Positions 23,254-33,807 of a stretch of 64,000 nucleotides of DNA are shown in pieces. Below the pieces are notes generated by a model that was not told the DNA's origin, made no database searches, and saw only the letters and a list, made by a program, of their open reading frames with translations. This DNA comes from Staphylotrichum longicolle (lineage: Eukaryota > Ascomycota > Sordariomycetes > Sordariales > Chaetomiaceae): the NCBI GenBank assembly GCA_019096155.1, contig JAHCVI010000001.1, positions 2,852,001 to 2,916,000 on the forward strand. Reading direction: 5' to 3'. Both the position numbers and the translations under genes were made by a program. Each line of letters opens with the position of its first letter. Within the stretch, counting starts at the first letter, position 1.

Positions 23254-25809
23254 TTATGTCAACAAGCCGAACAAAAGGGCCGTCCTCTTGAAATACCCTT
23301 GTGACGCCTTGGACAGCCTCTCTTTGGCCGCAGCCTCCAAGCCTGAATTCTGGTAGACGGCCTCCTCCAGCTCCTTCAGGCTGTGCTCAGCGGGCCCGAG
23401 GAACAGCTGGAGGTAATGCAGGTCCAGGAGCCACTGGACAAGCAGATCTTGCTGTTCCTGGCCTGCTGCGGCCGTTTCACCCTTGTTCTCGGCCGGCTCC
23501 TGGGTTCCAGCAGCCTCCTCGGCGTCCTTTGCCTCGGCTGATTCGTCGTCCCCTGCCTCAGCCGCATCACTGTCTTTCGGTTTGTCCTCTTCGGCCACAG
23601 CCAGCGCACCAAGCACTTCCAGCCAGGCCTCGGAAACCTGCTTGCTCAAATGGCGCTTCAGCACAGTGACAGCCGCAGGGCTCCACAAATCCCCGCCCGC
23701 GTCGCCCATCGCCGTCGTGAGGTTCCTCAGAAACCTGAAGGCTCCCGGGGAGGGTGATCCTGGCAGCGCTGGCGTGCCCTCCCAGAGGCTCTTTCCAACG
23801 ACCGTCTTCCGCGCGAGTGCCACAGTCACAAACTCGTCCAGCGGGGAGATGACCACCGCTTTCGCCACTGCCTCGTGCAGCGACGGCACTGCAGCCAAGC
23901 CAAAGCCCCTGACCGCGTCTAGGTCGGGAAGCCTGGATCGTATATCCCGGAGCAGCCGTAGGAAGTACATGGCGATGACGCCGTTATTTGGACCCTCCCG
24001 CTGCGCGTTCCAGAGTGTGGAGAGCTGGTCGTCCAGCCGCTTGAATGCCTCCTCGAGCAGGCGGTTCAAATGCTCGCTCAGCGCCGACGGGTCGTCCTTG
24101 GAGAGGAGCTTTTGGCGCTCCTCAATCGTCTCTTCATCCTCAATCTCGTCGACGTCGTTGTCCCACCGCTGCCGCTTCAGCTGATCCACCACCAAACCCA
24201 CGTCATCAATGACGCGGAACCAGGACTTGTAGCTCGTGACGGCCTTGGATGAGGCATCGTTCCTGCCGTACAGCCGCGCAACCACGTCTTGCGTGAACTG
24301 GGCCGCGCCATTAGAGAGGTCCGTATCGAATGAGGCGACGTCCCAGAGGTTCGGGTGCCCGTCGGTGATGCCCTCGCGCCAGGCGTCAAGCGCAGCCGAC
24401 ACCTCGGACCCGACAAGGCGCAGCTTGGCCACCTTTGTTTCGAGAACTCGCAGCATGTGCTTGTTGATGGCCTCACGGAGCTGGTCGAGCATCTCCGAAG
24501 GGTCGAAGCCACGCGCCTTCCCACCTTCGGCGATCCACAACTTCAGCACGCTGGTGCGCAGCTCGACGATGGCCTTGAACTCGGACATGCCCTCGAGCGT
24601 CTTCTTCAGCCCCTGCAGGAGGACTTCGCTTCCCTTTTCAGCCCAGTCGGTGAGCATCTGCCGCGCCTGCTTTCCGTCCAGATCGTCGTGCCGGATGAAG
24701 GGTGTATAGAAATGAATCTCATCCCCGCACCACCTCTTGTACACGTCCAACCTCAGCCCTTCCATCTCCTTCAGCGCCGCATTCTCTAGCAGCCGCTCCT
24801 CCTTGAGCGCGACGAGCGCCTCGGTAAGCTTGTGCGGAACCAGCGCCTGCACGTCCAGCAGCGTTTTCGTGTAGAGCCCCAGCGCCCTCAGAACATCCTT
24901 GGGGCTCCTCACCACCCTCTCCTCCCCGTCCACCTCAAGTGCCATCGCAATCGCCCTGGCCCTGACATGCAGAAAGTGCGCCAGCACATCCCTCGCACCG
25001 GAACTCGTCACCAGACTATACGCCCCGAGCGCCTTGAGCACATCACCCTCCCGCATCGCCCTCGGGCCCCCATTCCTCAGCACCGCATCCACGCCCCTCA
25101 TCAACCTCTCCCGCAGGCCCGTCTCCAACCCCCTCCTCGCCTCCTCCACCTCCCCATTCCTTTTCGCTCCCTCCCCAAAACTCTTCACCAACAACCTCCC
25201 CAGGACATACAGTCTTGCCCCCAGCACCAACCTCTCCCCCCTCCGTTCCGTCTGCAGCCCCTTGGCCCCCGAATTCCCCAAATGTCCCAAAACCCCCCTC
25301 AACCCCAACACCACGCCCCTCAACAATCTCGCCCTCGCCACCGCGCCCAAATCCTCCACCCCTCCCTTGAAGAACCCCCCACCCCGCCCGCTCTCACCAT
25401 CGCCGATGTACACCCTCCCCCCGGTATCCTCCACGAACCCCCTCAGCCCCTCCACCTTGCCGCCGACCACCCCGCGCCCGCAGCGGGCGCCCATCCCGCC
25501 CAGCGTGGCGAGCACGTCGTCCATGTCGGCGCGCATCGACGCGATGGTGTCGGCCGTGCCGAGCAGGTCGCGGTACGACGCGCCGACCTGCGTGCGCAGG
25601 CGGGCCGAGACGTCGGCGATCTGGGCGTGCAGGGCCGCGTGGATCGCGCGGATCTGCGGGAGGGTGTAGGTCGGGTGGGCATGGTGGCTGGTGTTGTGGC
25701 TGTTGTTGTTGTGGCCGGGGAGGGAGGGGGCGGGCGAGTGGGAGGGGGAGAAGAGGGGCGCGGAGGTGGTGAGGGTGGCGAGGTCGAAGTTTGCGGGGAG
25801 GGTTGACAT
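23254..25809 (-). CDS. COG1: Conserved oligomeric Golgi complex subunit 1
   Basis: A single long exon. I chose the Met at 25809 (MSTLPANFDLATLTTSAP), giving 851 aa. The frame extends 56 codons further upstream, but that part is a His/Pro-rich run typical of leader sequence. The N-terminal Vps51/COG1 signature is clear: TLPQIRAIHAALHAQIADVS, ARLRTQVGASYRDLLGTADT, IASMRADMD. The long helical middle and the C-terminal segment (LLVQWLLDLHYLQLFLG, then KERLSKASQGYFKRTALLFG) fit fungal COG1. An acidic low-complexity insert (roughly residues 755-800) precedes the tail. COG1 belongs to lobe A of the tether that returns vesicles to the Golgi. No frame break was seen over 2.5 kb. Confidence 0.9.
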   Translation of the reverse strand: MSTLPANFDLATLTTSAPLFSPSHSPAPSLPGHNNNSHNTSHHAHPTYTLPQIRAIHAALHAQIADVSARLRTQVGASYRDLLGTADTIASMRADMDDVLATLGGMGARCGRGVVGGKVEGLRGFVEDTGGRVYIGDGESGRGGGFFKGGVEDLGAVARARLLRGVVLGLRGVLGHLGNSGAKGLQTERRGERLVLGARLYVLGRLLVKSFGEGAKRNGEVEEARRGLETGLRERLMRGVDAVLRNGGPRAMREGDVLKALGAYSLVTSSGARDVLAHFLHVRARAIAMALEVDGEERVVRSPKDVLRALGLYTKTLLDVQALVPHKLTEALVALKEERLLENAALKEMEGLRLDVYKRWCGDEIHFYTPFIRHDDLDGKQARQMLTDWAEKGSEVLLQGLKKTLEGMSEFKAIVELRTSVLKLWIAEGGKARGFDPSEMLDQLREAINKHMLRVLETKVAKLRLVGSEVSAALDAWREGITDGHPNLWDVASFDTDLSNGAAQFTQDVVARLYGRNDASSKAVTSYKSWFRVIDDVGLVVDQLKRQRWDNDVDEIEDEETIEERQKLLSKDDPSALSEHLNRLLEEAFKRLDDQLSTLWNAQREGPNNGVIAMYFLRLLRDIRSRLPDLDAVRGFGLAAVPSLHEAVAKAVVISPLDEFVTVALARKTVVGKSLWEGTPALPGSPSPGAFRFLRNLTTAMGDAGGDLWSPAAVTVLKRHLSKQVSEAWLEVLGALAVAEEDKPKDSDAAEAGDDESAEAKDAEEAAGTQEPAENKGETAAAGQEQQDLLVQWLLDLHYLQLFLGPAEHSLKELEEAVYQNSGLEAAAKERLSKASQGYFKRTALLFGLLT

Positions 25810-26656
25810 CGTTCTTCGTTTGTGGGTGTGGATAGATGGATGGGGGTTGGGTGTCGTGCGGTGGTGGTGGCGGTGGTGATGATGGTTATTTTGGTAGGTG
25901 GGCCATTGATGGAAAGCTTCCTCAGACGGCAGTTTGTTCGAAATCGTGGGAGGTGGGTGGCCTGGTTGCGAAGGCAATTGCTGCGAGGGTGGGTGGTGAT
26001 ATTGGTGTTGTTGGAGCTTGGAGTTGCGAGGTTGCGTTGTCGTGTCTCCCAGTCAAGGCTGGGAGCTTAATCAACCCTAACCCTGTTAATTACAGTGAGC
26101 GCAACAGAAGACATCAGCTGAAGCATCAACTTGGAAAGCTTGAATCCCCTCCATCATTTCAAATATTAGATTACGAGGTTGGCTCGCAACATCACTCAGT
26201 TTTCAGCCAGACAGAAACCCAGTCCATGAGTCGTCCGAGTTTCGAACTTAGACTGACCCTTCTCAGTGAATGCTCGATGGCGACTTCCAATCCGAGCTAG
26301 CTTGTCCACACCAAATCGCGAAACTTTCCTTGCCGGCGTTTCTTTAACCCACGCAATGCAAACGAGAAGGTGCCAGTCGACAATTACTCATCATCCCCAA
26401 CTGCCACTGGTCCTGTGGAGTTCAGGGCCCAATGCCGCGGTCAAGGCCCCGCCCCCGCGCAAGTCGCAATTCCATCAAGTTGGGCTTTGGACGGTTTGTC
26501 AGAGAGTTGAGAGACGCCTGTTTATAAGATAGTAAACCCCAAAATTTACAATCATCTCACCACTTTCACTCTTTCCACGACCTCGATTCAACGACACATC
26601 CCTCAGAACACTCCTCTCACCCCAAAACCATCCGCTCACACACCCCTGATCTCATC
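25810..26656. promoter_or_regulatory. Divergent promoter between COG1 and the NADH pyrophosphatase
   Basis: 847 bp between outward-facing starts. It holds a double telobox (listed separately) and a pyrimidine-rich leader just upstream of 26657. No gene is seen. Confidence 0.6.
26073..26084 (-). promoter_or_regulatory. Double telobox (AACCCTAACCCT)
   Basis: The exact reverse complement of the 12-mer at 17953-17964. It lies 264 bp upstream of COG1 and 573 bp upstream of the Nudix gene. Confidence 0.5.
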
Positions 26657-27997
26657 ATGCCCACCCCCGACCTCCCTCTCCTGCCCCTGGAGGACTCCCA
26701 CCTCACCCAGAAGTTCGGCCGCGAGACCGCCAACTACTTTTCCGGCAGCCCTCTCAACCGCCTCTCCTTCCTGCGCACCGACGGCCCCTTCCTGCGCGCC
26801 GCCTTTACCCACCGCGACGCCCGCTTCCTGCTGCTCAACAACCTCTCGCCCCTCGTCCAGGCCGACCCGGCGCACCTCGCCTTCGCCACGCACGCCGATG
26901 TGGCGCCGCTGACGGGCGCGGACCCCTTCGCGCAGAGCGAGGAGGAGATGATCGCGGGGTACGACTCGAGCGAGGAGCAGGTCGTGGTCGTGTTTCTCGG
27001 GGTGGATGAGAAGGGGGAGTTGCCCTTGAGTGGTGGTGACAAGGGGGAAGGAGGGGAGGAGGAAGAGGGGTTTCGGTACCGGGACTTCAAGGGCGCGCCG
27101 TATTTCGCCGTGGACGTCACGCCGCGGGGGAAGACGGCCGACGCGGCGCGGGCGCTGATCAAGAGCATGGAGGGGAAGGGCTTTGCGTTTCATGACAACT
27201 CGCCGCGGCATATGGGGTTGCATGCCGGGCAGGGTGAGTTTTCCCACCATCATCTCTCCCGGCCTTGCGGTGTGAGGGCAAAAGACTGACATGATCACGC
27301 ACGAATTACAGCGGCCATGTACGGCCAGGCGCGCGCGCTGATCGACTGGAACGCGCGGACGCCCTTCTGCGCGCAGTGCGGGCAGCCGACCCTCTCCGTG
27401 CACGCCGGCACCAAGCGGGTGTGCCCCCCAACGGACCGGGCCGGCGGCGAGGTGCGGGAGCGCCGGGCGTGCGCGACGCGCGGGACCGTCTCGAACCACA
27501 GCTTCCCGCGGACCGACCCGACCGTCATTATGGCCATCGTCAGCGCTGACGGCACCAAGGTCCTCCTCGGCCGCCAGCGGCGGTGGCCCAAGGACTGGTT
27601 CAGCACCCTGGCCGGCTTCCAGGAGCCCGGCGAGTCCATCGAGGAGGCGGTGCGCCGGGAGGTGTGGGAGGAGAGCGGCGTGCGCGTTGGGAGGGTCATC
27701 TTGCACAGCTCGCAGCCGTGGCCTTTTCCGGCGAGCTTGATGATTGGGGCTATTGGGCAGGCGCTGCCGGGGGATGGGGAGACCATCTATCTGGGGCATG
27801 ATGCCGAGCTAGAGAGCGCCAGGTGGTTCCCTCTTGAGGAGGTCAAGGAGGCGTTGCAGAAGGGGACGAGCAGCCTGGGTGAGGCTGCGCCAGCGGGCTA
27901 TGTAGAGGGCGCGTTGAGGTTGCCGCCGCAGACCGCCATCGCGAACCGCTTGATGACGGCTGTGGTGGACGGGTGGTGGATTCCGTCGAGGATGTGA
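26657..27997 (+). CDS. NPY1: Nudix NADH pyrophosphatase, probably peroxisomal (NPY1/NudC-like)
   Basis: There are two exons (26657-27233 and 27312-27997) with a 78-nt intron, phase 1, giving 420 aa. It should cleave NADH (and possibly NAD-capped RNA) to NMNH plus AMP. The N-terminal domain is followed by a zinc-ribbon FCAQCGQP...CPP...CATRG, which has a fungal-type insertion between the later Cys. The Nudix box is complete: GFQEPGESIEEAVRREVWEE followed by SGV. The NADH-pyrophosphatase signature SQPWPFPAS follows directly. The C-terminus SRM is a PTS1-like tripeptide, matching the peroxisomal location of yeast Npy1. An acidic Gly/Glu-rich insert lies at about residues 125-138. It is divergent from COG1 across a telobox promoter. 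Confidence 0.9.
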
Positions 27998-29268
27998 TTT
28001 TGAGGCCAAACGAGCGTTTGATAGACCATAGAATACCGCGTAATGAACAGCGAGGCATCTCAGTGACGAGGTCGTTGACTCGAAGCAACAGGAGGATTGC
28101 CTAGAGGGTACAGCAACGGCGGAGAGCATCCAACCGTCCCAAGACTCGAACCGCAGCGATGGCTCAGCGGCGCCACAACCAGCAGTTCGTGACCCACGGC
28201 AACGCCGTTACGGAGCAAAGCATCATGGCACCGGGCAAAACAAATACATCCAAGAGCATGGAATTTGCAGCAGTCTTGCTTGCAATCTTGTCGAACACTG
28301 ACCGACCGGCATACCACCAAGTCGGTCAACCCAGTCCACCATCATCACCACACACACCCACACATCCCAAACTACCTCGCAAAAGGCAGAATCACACACG
28401 CACACACACACAGAAAAATGCAAAGCAGTAGAAATGTCGTAACCACCCCACCGCCCCGAACCTCGAAACAAGTCGTCGTCCGCAGCAAAGAGTAAGGGAA
28501 GAGGTGATCCAAGCATTACTTTTGGAGGCCGGGAACGGAGGAAGACCCATGGGAGAGATCGAATAACCCTCAGCAAGCCACGATGTGGAGCCGCCATGTC
28601 AAACAACACCGAGAAGACAAACCTAAAGACCCTTCCCTTCACATGGCGGTGCAGGAAAAAGGGTCTCGGGCTTGTCATCTCGATTTTGCCGACGAAGAAA
28701 GAAAAAAGGAAAAGAGGAGGAGAAGGCTTGGGTGCCGGAAAGTTTTTTTTATGGGTGGTGGAAGTGGGGCTTGCTGGGTCGGTGGGGTGGATTGTGTGAG
28801 AGGTGGGGGTGTGGGTGGAGTGATGGGCTGGCAATTAGGGTTAGCGTTGTTCGGGACTGAGGGCGGCGAGGTTTCGAGATCAAGTTTACCGATGTTGGAA
28901 AAGGCCTTACCAGGGACAGGCTCGCTACAATTCCTCTTCAAGGTATTTCTTGAAGAATGGAAAGGAACTGCCATTACTGCTTCAGGGGTGCATTCAACAA
29001 CCGCTCGATTCCTGACAAGGGGAATCGGGGGCGTCTCGTTCAGAGAGACACAGAGGATTCCATTCATCAAACAGATTATTGGCAGCTAATAGAAATCCAT
29101 GTCACAACTTAAACGTCACGTGTCAGGAAGACCCAGAGAAGATTCACAGAGCAACACTGATTTCCATTAATCATGCTATCGGGCTCTCGCCCGCGAGGTC
29201 TGACTATGGCATGCTATCGTGTTGAGCCCTGTGCGGCCTGAGACCCCAGACCCTTTTCAGCATCCCAT
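27998..29268. other. Convergent intergenic stretch
   Basis: No gene is supported in the 1.27 kb between the ends of the Nudix gene and L10a. A 203-codon minus-strand frame (28223-28834) is low-complexity and looks like chance. It contains CA-type simple sequence at about 28392-28412 and a single telobox-like TTAGGGTTAG at 28835-28844. Confidence 0.5.
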
Positions 29269-30089
29269 TTAGTAGATGCGCTTGGGGGGCGACATGGTAG
29301 CCTTGATGGTCAGGCTACCAACGTTCTGCCAGCCCTTCTTCAGCAGCGAGACGAGGTAGTTGATGGCCAACATGACGTTGGCGACCAGCTGCTCGTTGGT
29401 CATGCCGACGTTGCCGACAGCGACGCCCATGCACAGAACCTTCTTGAGCTGGAACTTGACGGTCGACTTGACCTCGGTGATCTTGGCCGAAAGGTCGTCG
29501 GCGTGCGAGACGGGGGTGGGGAACTTGCCAGCTGCAAACTGTTAGCATCGGCTAATCCGTGAGACATTGATGTTCGGAAGCACATACCCTTGGACAGACC
29601 GGGACCGAGCAGACGGGGGATCTGCTTGATCAGGGTGTCGGAGGCGACGAAGGCATCGTACTTGCGAGCCAGCTTCTTGATGAGCTTCTTGTTCTTGTTG
29701 AGCTTCTTCAAGTCGTCGGCGCTCATGGCGTCGACACCGCCGTGCTTGGCACGATCGATATCGTGCTGGTCACCGAGAATGCAGATGCTCATGTTCGGGC
29801 GGGGAACGGTGGGCAGCTTGACGGTGCCAGAGAAACGCTTGTCACGCTGGGGGTCATAGTTCTTCAGGCCGATCTGGAGCCTTTGCGGATGTCAGCTGGT
29901 GTTTCTCGAGTCGGCCCAGTGGGGCGGGGTTCATACTCGACGGTCTCCAGGAAGTTGCGCTTCTGTGTGTTGTTGCTGTAGTCGAGAAGAGCAGCAACGT
30001 TCTCACGCACACCGGCTGGAATTCGGTCAGCTTGAGCATTGGTGGTTTATTGACAACGGCGATCGCATACCGACGGTAATCTTGGACAT
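29269..30089 (-). CDS. RPL1: Large-subunit ribosomal protein uL1 (L10a/L1)
   Basis: There are four exons (30071-30089, 29937-30015, 29588-29880, 29269-29531) with introns of 55, 56 and 56 nt, giving exactly 217 aa, the family length. The tiny first exon encodes MSKITV, like yeast L1. Diagnostic stretches are NFLETVELQIGLKNYDPQRD, CILGDQHDIDRAKHGGVDAM, LLGPGLSKAGKFPTPVSHAD and the end SPPKRIY. It forms the L1 stalk of the 60S subunit near the E site. The second intron uses an AAAG acceptor, which is unusual but is fixed by the conserved VELQIGL junction. Such intron-rich 5' ends are normal for fungal ribosomal genes. Confidence 0.96.
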
Positions 30090-33000
30090 GTTGGGCCGTC
30101 TTCCTTAGAATTTCTTCTATAGGTGAGGTTTATTGCGTGGTTGACGAGAAGCTTCGGGATTGAAAGTTTCGAGGAACGATTTTGCGGATTCCCTTCGACG
30201 TTTTTGTGGGCGGGGCGGTGGGGGAATTGGTAAGACGCTAGTCCAAAATGGGCACGCCGGTCCTGGCTTCTTGCGGGCGCGACCACCTGGTACCAGCTGC
30301 CAGTCTTTAACCACATCAATTGTTCATCATTGCCTGCACCTCGAACACCTACTTCTGCAAGTGCACCGGCATCATGACATCGCCGCAACATTTTTGTCAC
30401 TGGACTGGAGTCATCTGCTTACTGTGTGGTGCTGAAGAGTCATTTTATCTTTCATGCCGGCCCGGTGATCGAATTGTCTCGCGTCAATGCGAACCCGAGC
30501 GCAAACACTGAGGCTCGCCTTCTCAACGGTCTCCTGGTCTTCTTCCAGAGATCTGCCAGCCTCTCCCAGCTGCTCGTGTAAACTTGAACAAATGCACATC
30601 TCTTCGAGGAGGCCGGTGCGGCTGCAAGTTTGTTTAGTATGAACGCACCTCACAATGTCTGTGGGTGTTTGACGTCAGGACCTACTCCGTCTGCTCGCCG
30701 ACTGATTCATTTCCAACTGGTGTGTTCGACATCTCGGAAGATGTCATGGATGAAGGCGCAGGATCGGATAAGCGGTTCCATCTCTGTATTGCCCCTTGGA
30801 ATAGGCAAAGCACAAATCTGTCTACCAAAACCAGTGGAGCCAAGCCGATGTGTGTACAATAGGCCGCATGCCAGAGTCTGCCTGCGCCTACCATGATGGC
30901 TTTACTTGCCGTCTCCCACGGACAAACTGGAACAGCTTCACGTTTCTGCCGCTGACCTGAAACTAACTGAACGGCCACCAGTGTCAAAGTTGCAGGTGTG
31001 AATTAGGAGTCGGATACAGAACACTCCAACGGGACAGAATTGGGGGTTCATGATCCTCGACTGGGGCACTGGCAGCCATAGTTCCCCGCGTGAAACTCAG
31101 ATCAAGGCATAAAAAGATACCACTAGCTGCAACAAGAACAGTACCATTACCCCAAATATCTCTCCAAACCCGACATCTCCAGTTTTACCATTAAGCCGGC
31201 ACGCTTGAATGCCAGTACCTATTCGTCTCACTTTCGCCTCTTTTGGTTCAACAACTTTAGACCAGCCACTTTAAAACTTTTTGCAACAAACGGAAACGTT
31301 GAGAGCTTCAAAAGGAGAAGCCATATGGAGCGTGTCTCCCTTGACGTTTAGAGTTCATGGGAGGTTGCCTTCGAGTTCTGGGAGATTCCTAGCTGGCGCC
31401 TCAACGTGGCATCTGTCTGTATCCATAGCCTTGGGTCATTGGGAAGAAGCTGGCGTTAGCGGAGAGGTTCGCGTTTTCCTGATCACGGCCGGCAGGGGCT
31501 CACTTGCCTGGATCATAAGGATAGGCCCCTGAGCCGCTGGAGGTGCCTGTCGTCGGCTTGGCTGGGGCAGGGTCATGGCTGGGTGCTGGGCTGAGACTCG
31601 GCGGTGCTGACTTCATGGTGAGTCTGGGAGGAAGTTATCGAACTTTTGCTGGATGTGAGTTTTGATAGTATGAGAGTACTTGGGCGAAATCTAGTGTCTC
31701 AGGGCCGCGAAGGTTCAAACTACACTGGACATCACATACTGTAGGCATGCTCACCATGACGACTTTATATGTCCGCTGATAGGACTCATCCTGAGGCTGT
31801 GTCGTTTGGGAAGGATGGAACTAGGATCTGTAAGAGGCTCGGGTTGCACTCCGGGTTCATATTGTCTCTAAGAACCAAGGTGGCAGCTATCGTACAAGCT
31901 GCCGCCGTCCAACCATGCTCCGAGCGCACTGGAACACTCCCGTCGCTTGCGGTAGACACCAGCCTCCTCTGTGCAAGCGGCCTGTCGATGATGAACAGTA
32001 CCACGATCCACGTGCCTGAGAAGACCGGGCCTGTTTGGCCCTTGGGCGGCAGGCAAACACTGCACCGTCACCTATCTCCTCTGACATGGAAGTGCCCTCA
32101 CAGGTAGGCAACTGCCACTTGTTACGCCAACTTTCGAATCAACGGTCAGGCCAGGCCCTGCGCCGCGGAGAGGAGACTCCGACGGGAGCGATGAAACCAG
32201 ACACAAACAGAAGATCACTCAGGATCTGTTGAAAAGTGAGCATCTACTGATCTCAAAAGGCAAACGACGGCCAAGCCTGCAGTTTCAGCCAAAAACAGGA
32301 ACCTGGTTTGCTGACGGTGAATCCGTGAATCACGACGCTTCCTGACACATCGCGATCCAGCGGATGACGTGCGGATGTCTGTCTCCCACCTGACCTGGGG
32401 GCAAAAAGGCCTTTTTGAGTCGTTGGCAGTTCAATCGTAGGCTTGTGATCGGTCCCGTTGAGCAGACTACCCGACTTGATATCACTGCGTCTGGCCAGGC
32501 CCTATGCTCCGATGCAGCGTGCCGCCTTCGTGGGGTCAAAAGCCGCTTGACGGGAGCACCGCTGGGAATACGGAACATGTTCGCCCCTATATGTCCTGAC
32601 CAGCACGCGGGATGCAACCAGATCGCGATATCCTGTCTGGACCTGTGATGTAACTGCAACACACAGAGCAGCGCACGCATGGCACATAGTACAGAACCTG
32701 TACGAGCTGTCGATAGCCGCATGATGTTCCGTCACATCGAGCTATTTGGAGTAGAAAGTTAGCTGGTCCAGCGCAAACTGGCAGCATGCGCCCCGACACA
32801 TGGTCATCGTAGGTGTGCTGAGGAAATGTCGGGACACCCCGTCGCCAACATCCACGCCATCGAGGCTGCGGATCCTGGTCCAGGAGGAAAATATCGACGA
32901 GACGGGCCCGGGATGCTCTAGCACGTAATTTGACCGACGCCGAGTGAAAGGTGTCAAAACCGGTTGATTAATCGTGCAAAAAAGTGTATGGAGAGAAAAG

Positions 33001-33807
33001 GAAGAGGTTTCGAAGTGGGGCATCGTCGAGACTCAAAAATACTGGATGAGAGCAGGCACGCCGGGGCGATCTCGGGCCGCGCTGCAATGAAGAGGCACGG
33101 GCCACGCCGTTCTTCAGGCCAACCCCACTCTCCATGCTCAATAAAATATCAGCGTTTGAGTTTTTCGCTCTCCTGTCACCAAACTTCCCACAAAAAACTC
33201 AAAGTTCTGGATCCGAGAACCAGAAAGTGTGCAACGCTTCACGCTCCTGCCTGAGCGATGACAAGCCATGGTCGCGTTGCCCTCCGGTTACCCCAACTGG
33301 ATCACAACCAGTTACACTGAGTTTTTTCTGGTCACGTCGATGCCTGGAGATCGTGGTCTCTCTCTGGCATCGCTTACCTGAGATTCTTTCTCTTTTGTTT
33401 TGCGTGTGCTCTCGATCTCTCGAGACACGCTTAAGCGACACCACAATTTGCCTGCCTCTGTGCTACTTTCCGTGCGCAATAGGTTAACTTGATATATCGT
33501 TCGCGTGGAAGAAAAACCCAACGGCCTAGACAGCCAGTCCAATCCACCCTGCTGCCGAGGATCTTCAAGTGCGTCAGCGGGACTAAAACGGACAAACATC
33601 TCATGCCATTGATGCTACAAGTGTTGTGTTGTATACCAGACTCTCAAACGCCCTTGATTCTATTCTTGTACACGCCATCCATCATCTCGTCGTAACCAAA
33701 CACGCCCAAATGTTATTTCCCTGGATATCACATCTCATCCGACCTCACAACAACCCCATCGTCAATCATCGTAAACGCCGAGAACAGAGCAAACCAGCCG
33801 CAGCTCT
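30090..33807. other. Long intergenic stretch, no gene seen
   Basis: 3.7 kb with no coherent coding frame. The end near 30090 is the L10a promoter. The end near 33807 is the 3' side of the Zn2Cys6 gene. Base composition is visibly less GC-rich than in the genes. No tRNA, 5S rRNA or transposon signature was recognised. Confidence 0.5.

Noticed and set aside
28223..28834. 203-codon minus frame with hydrophobic ends
   Set aside because: Driven by CA/GT simple repeats and T-rich sequence; no conserved pattern.
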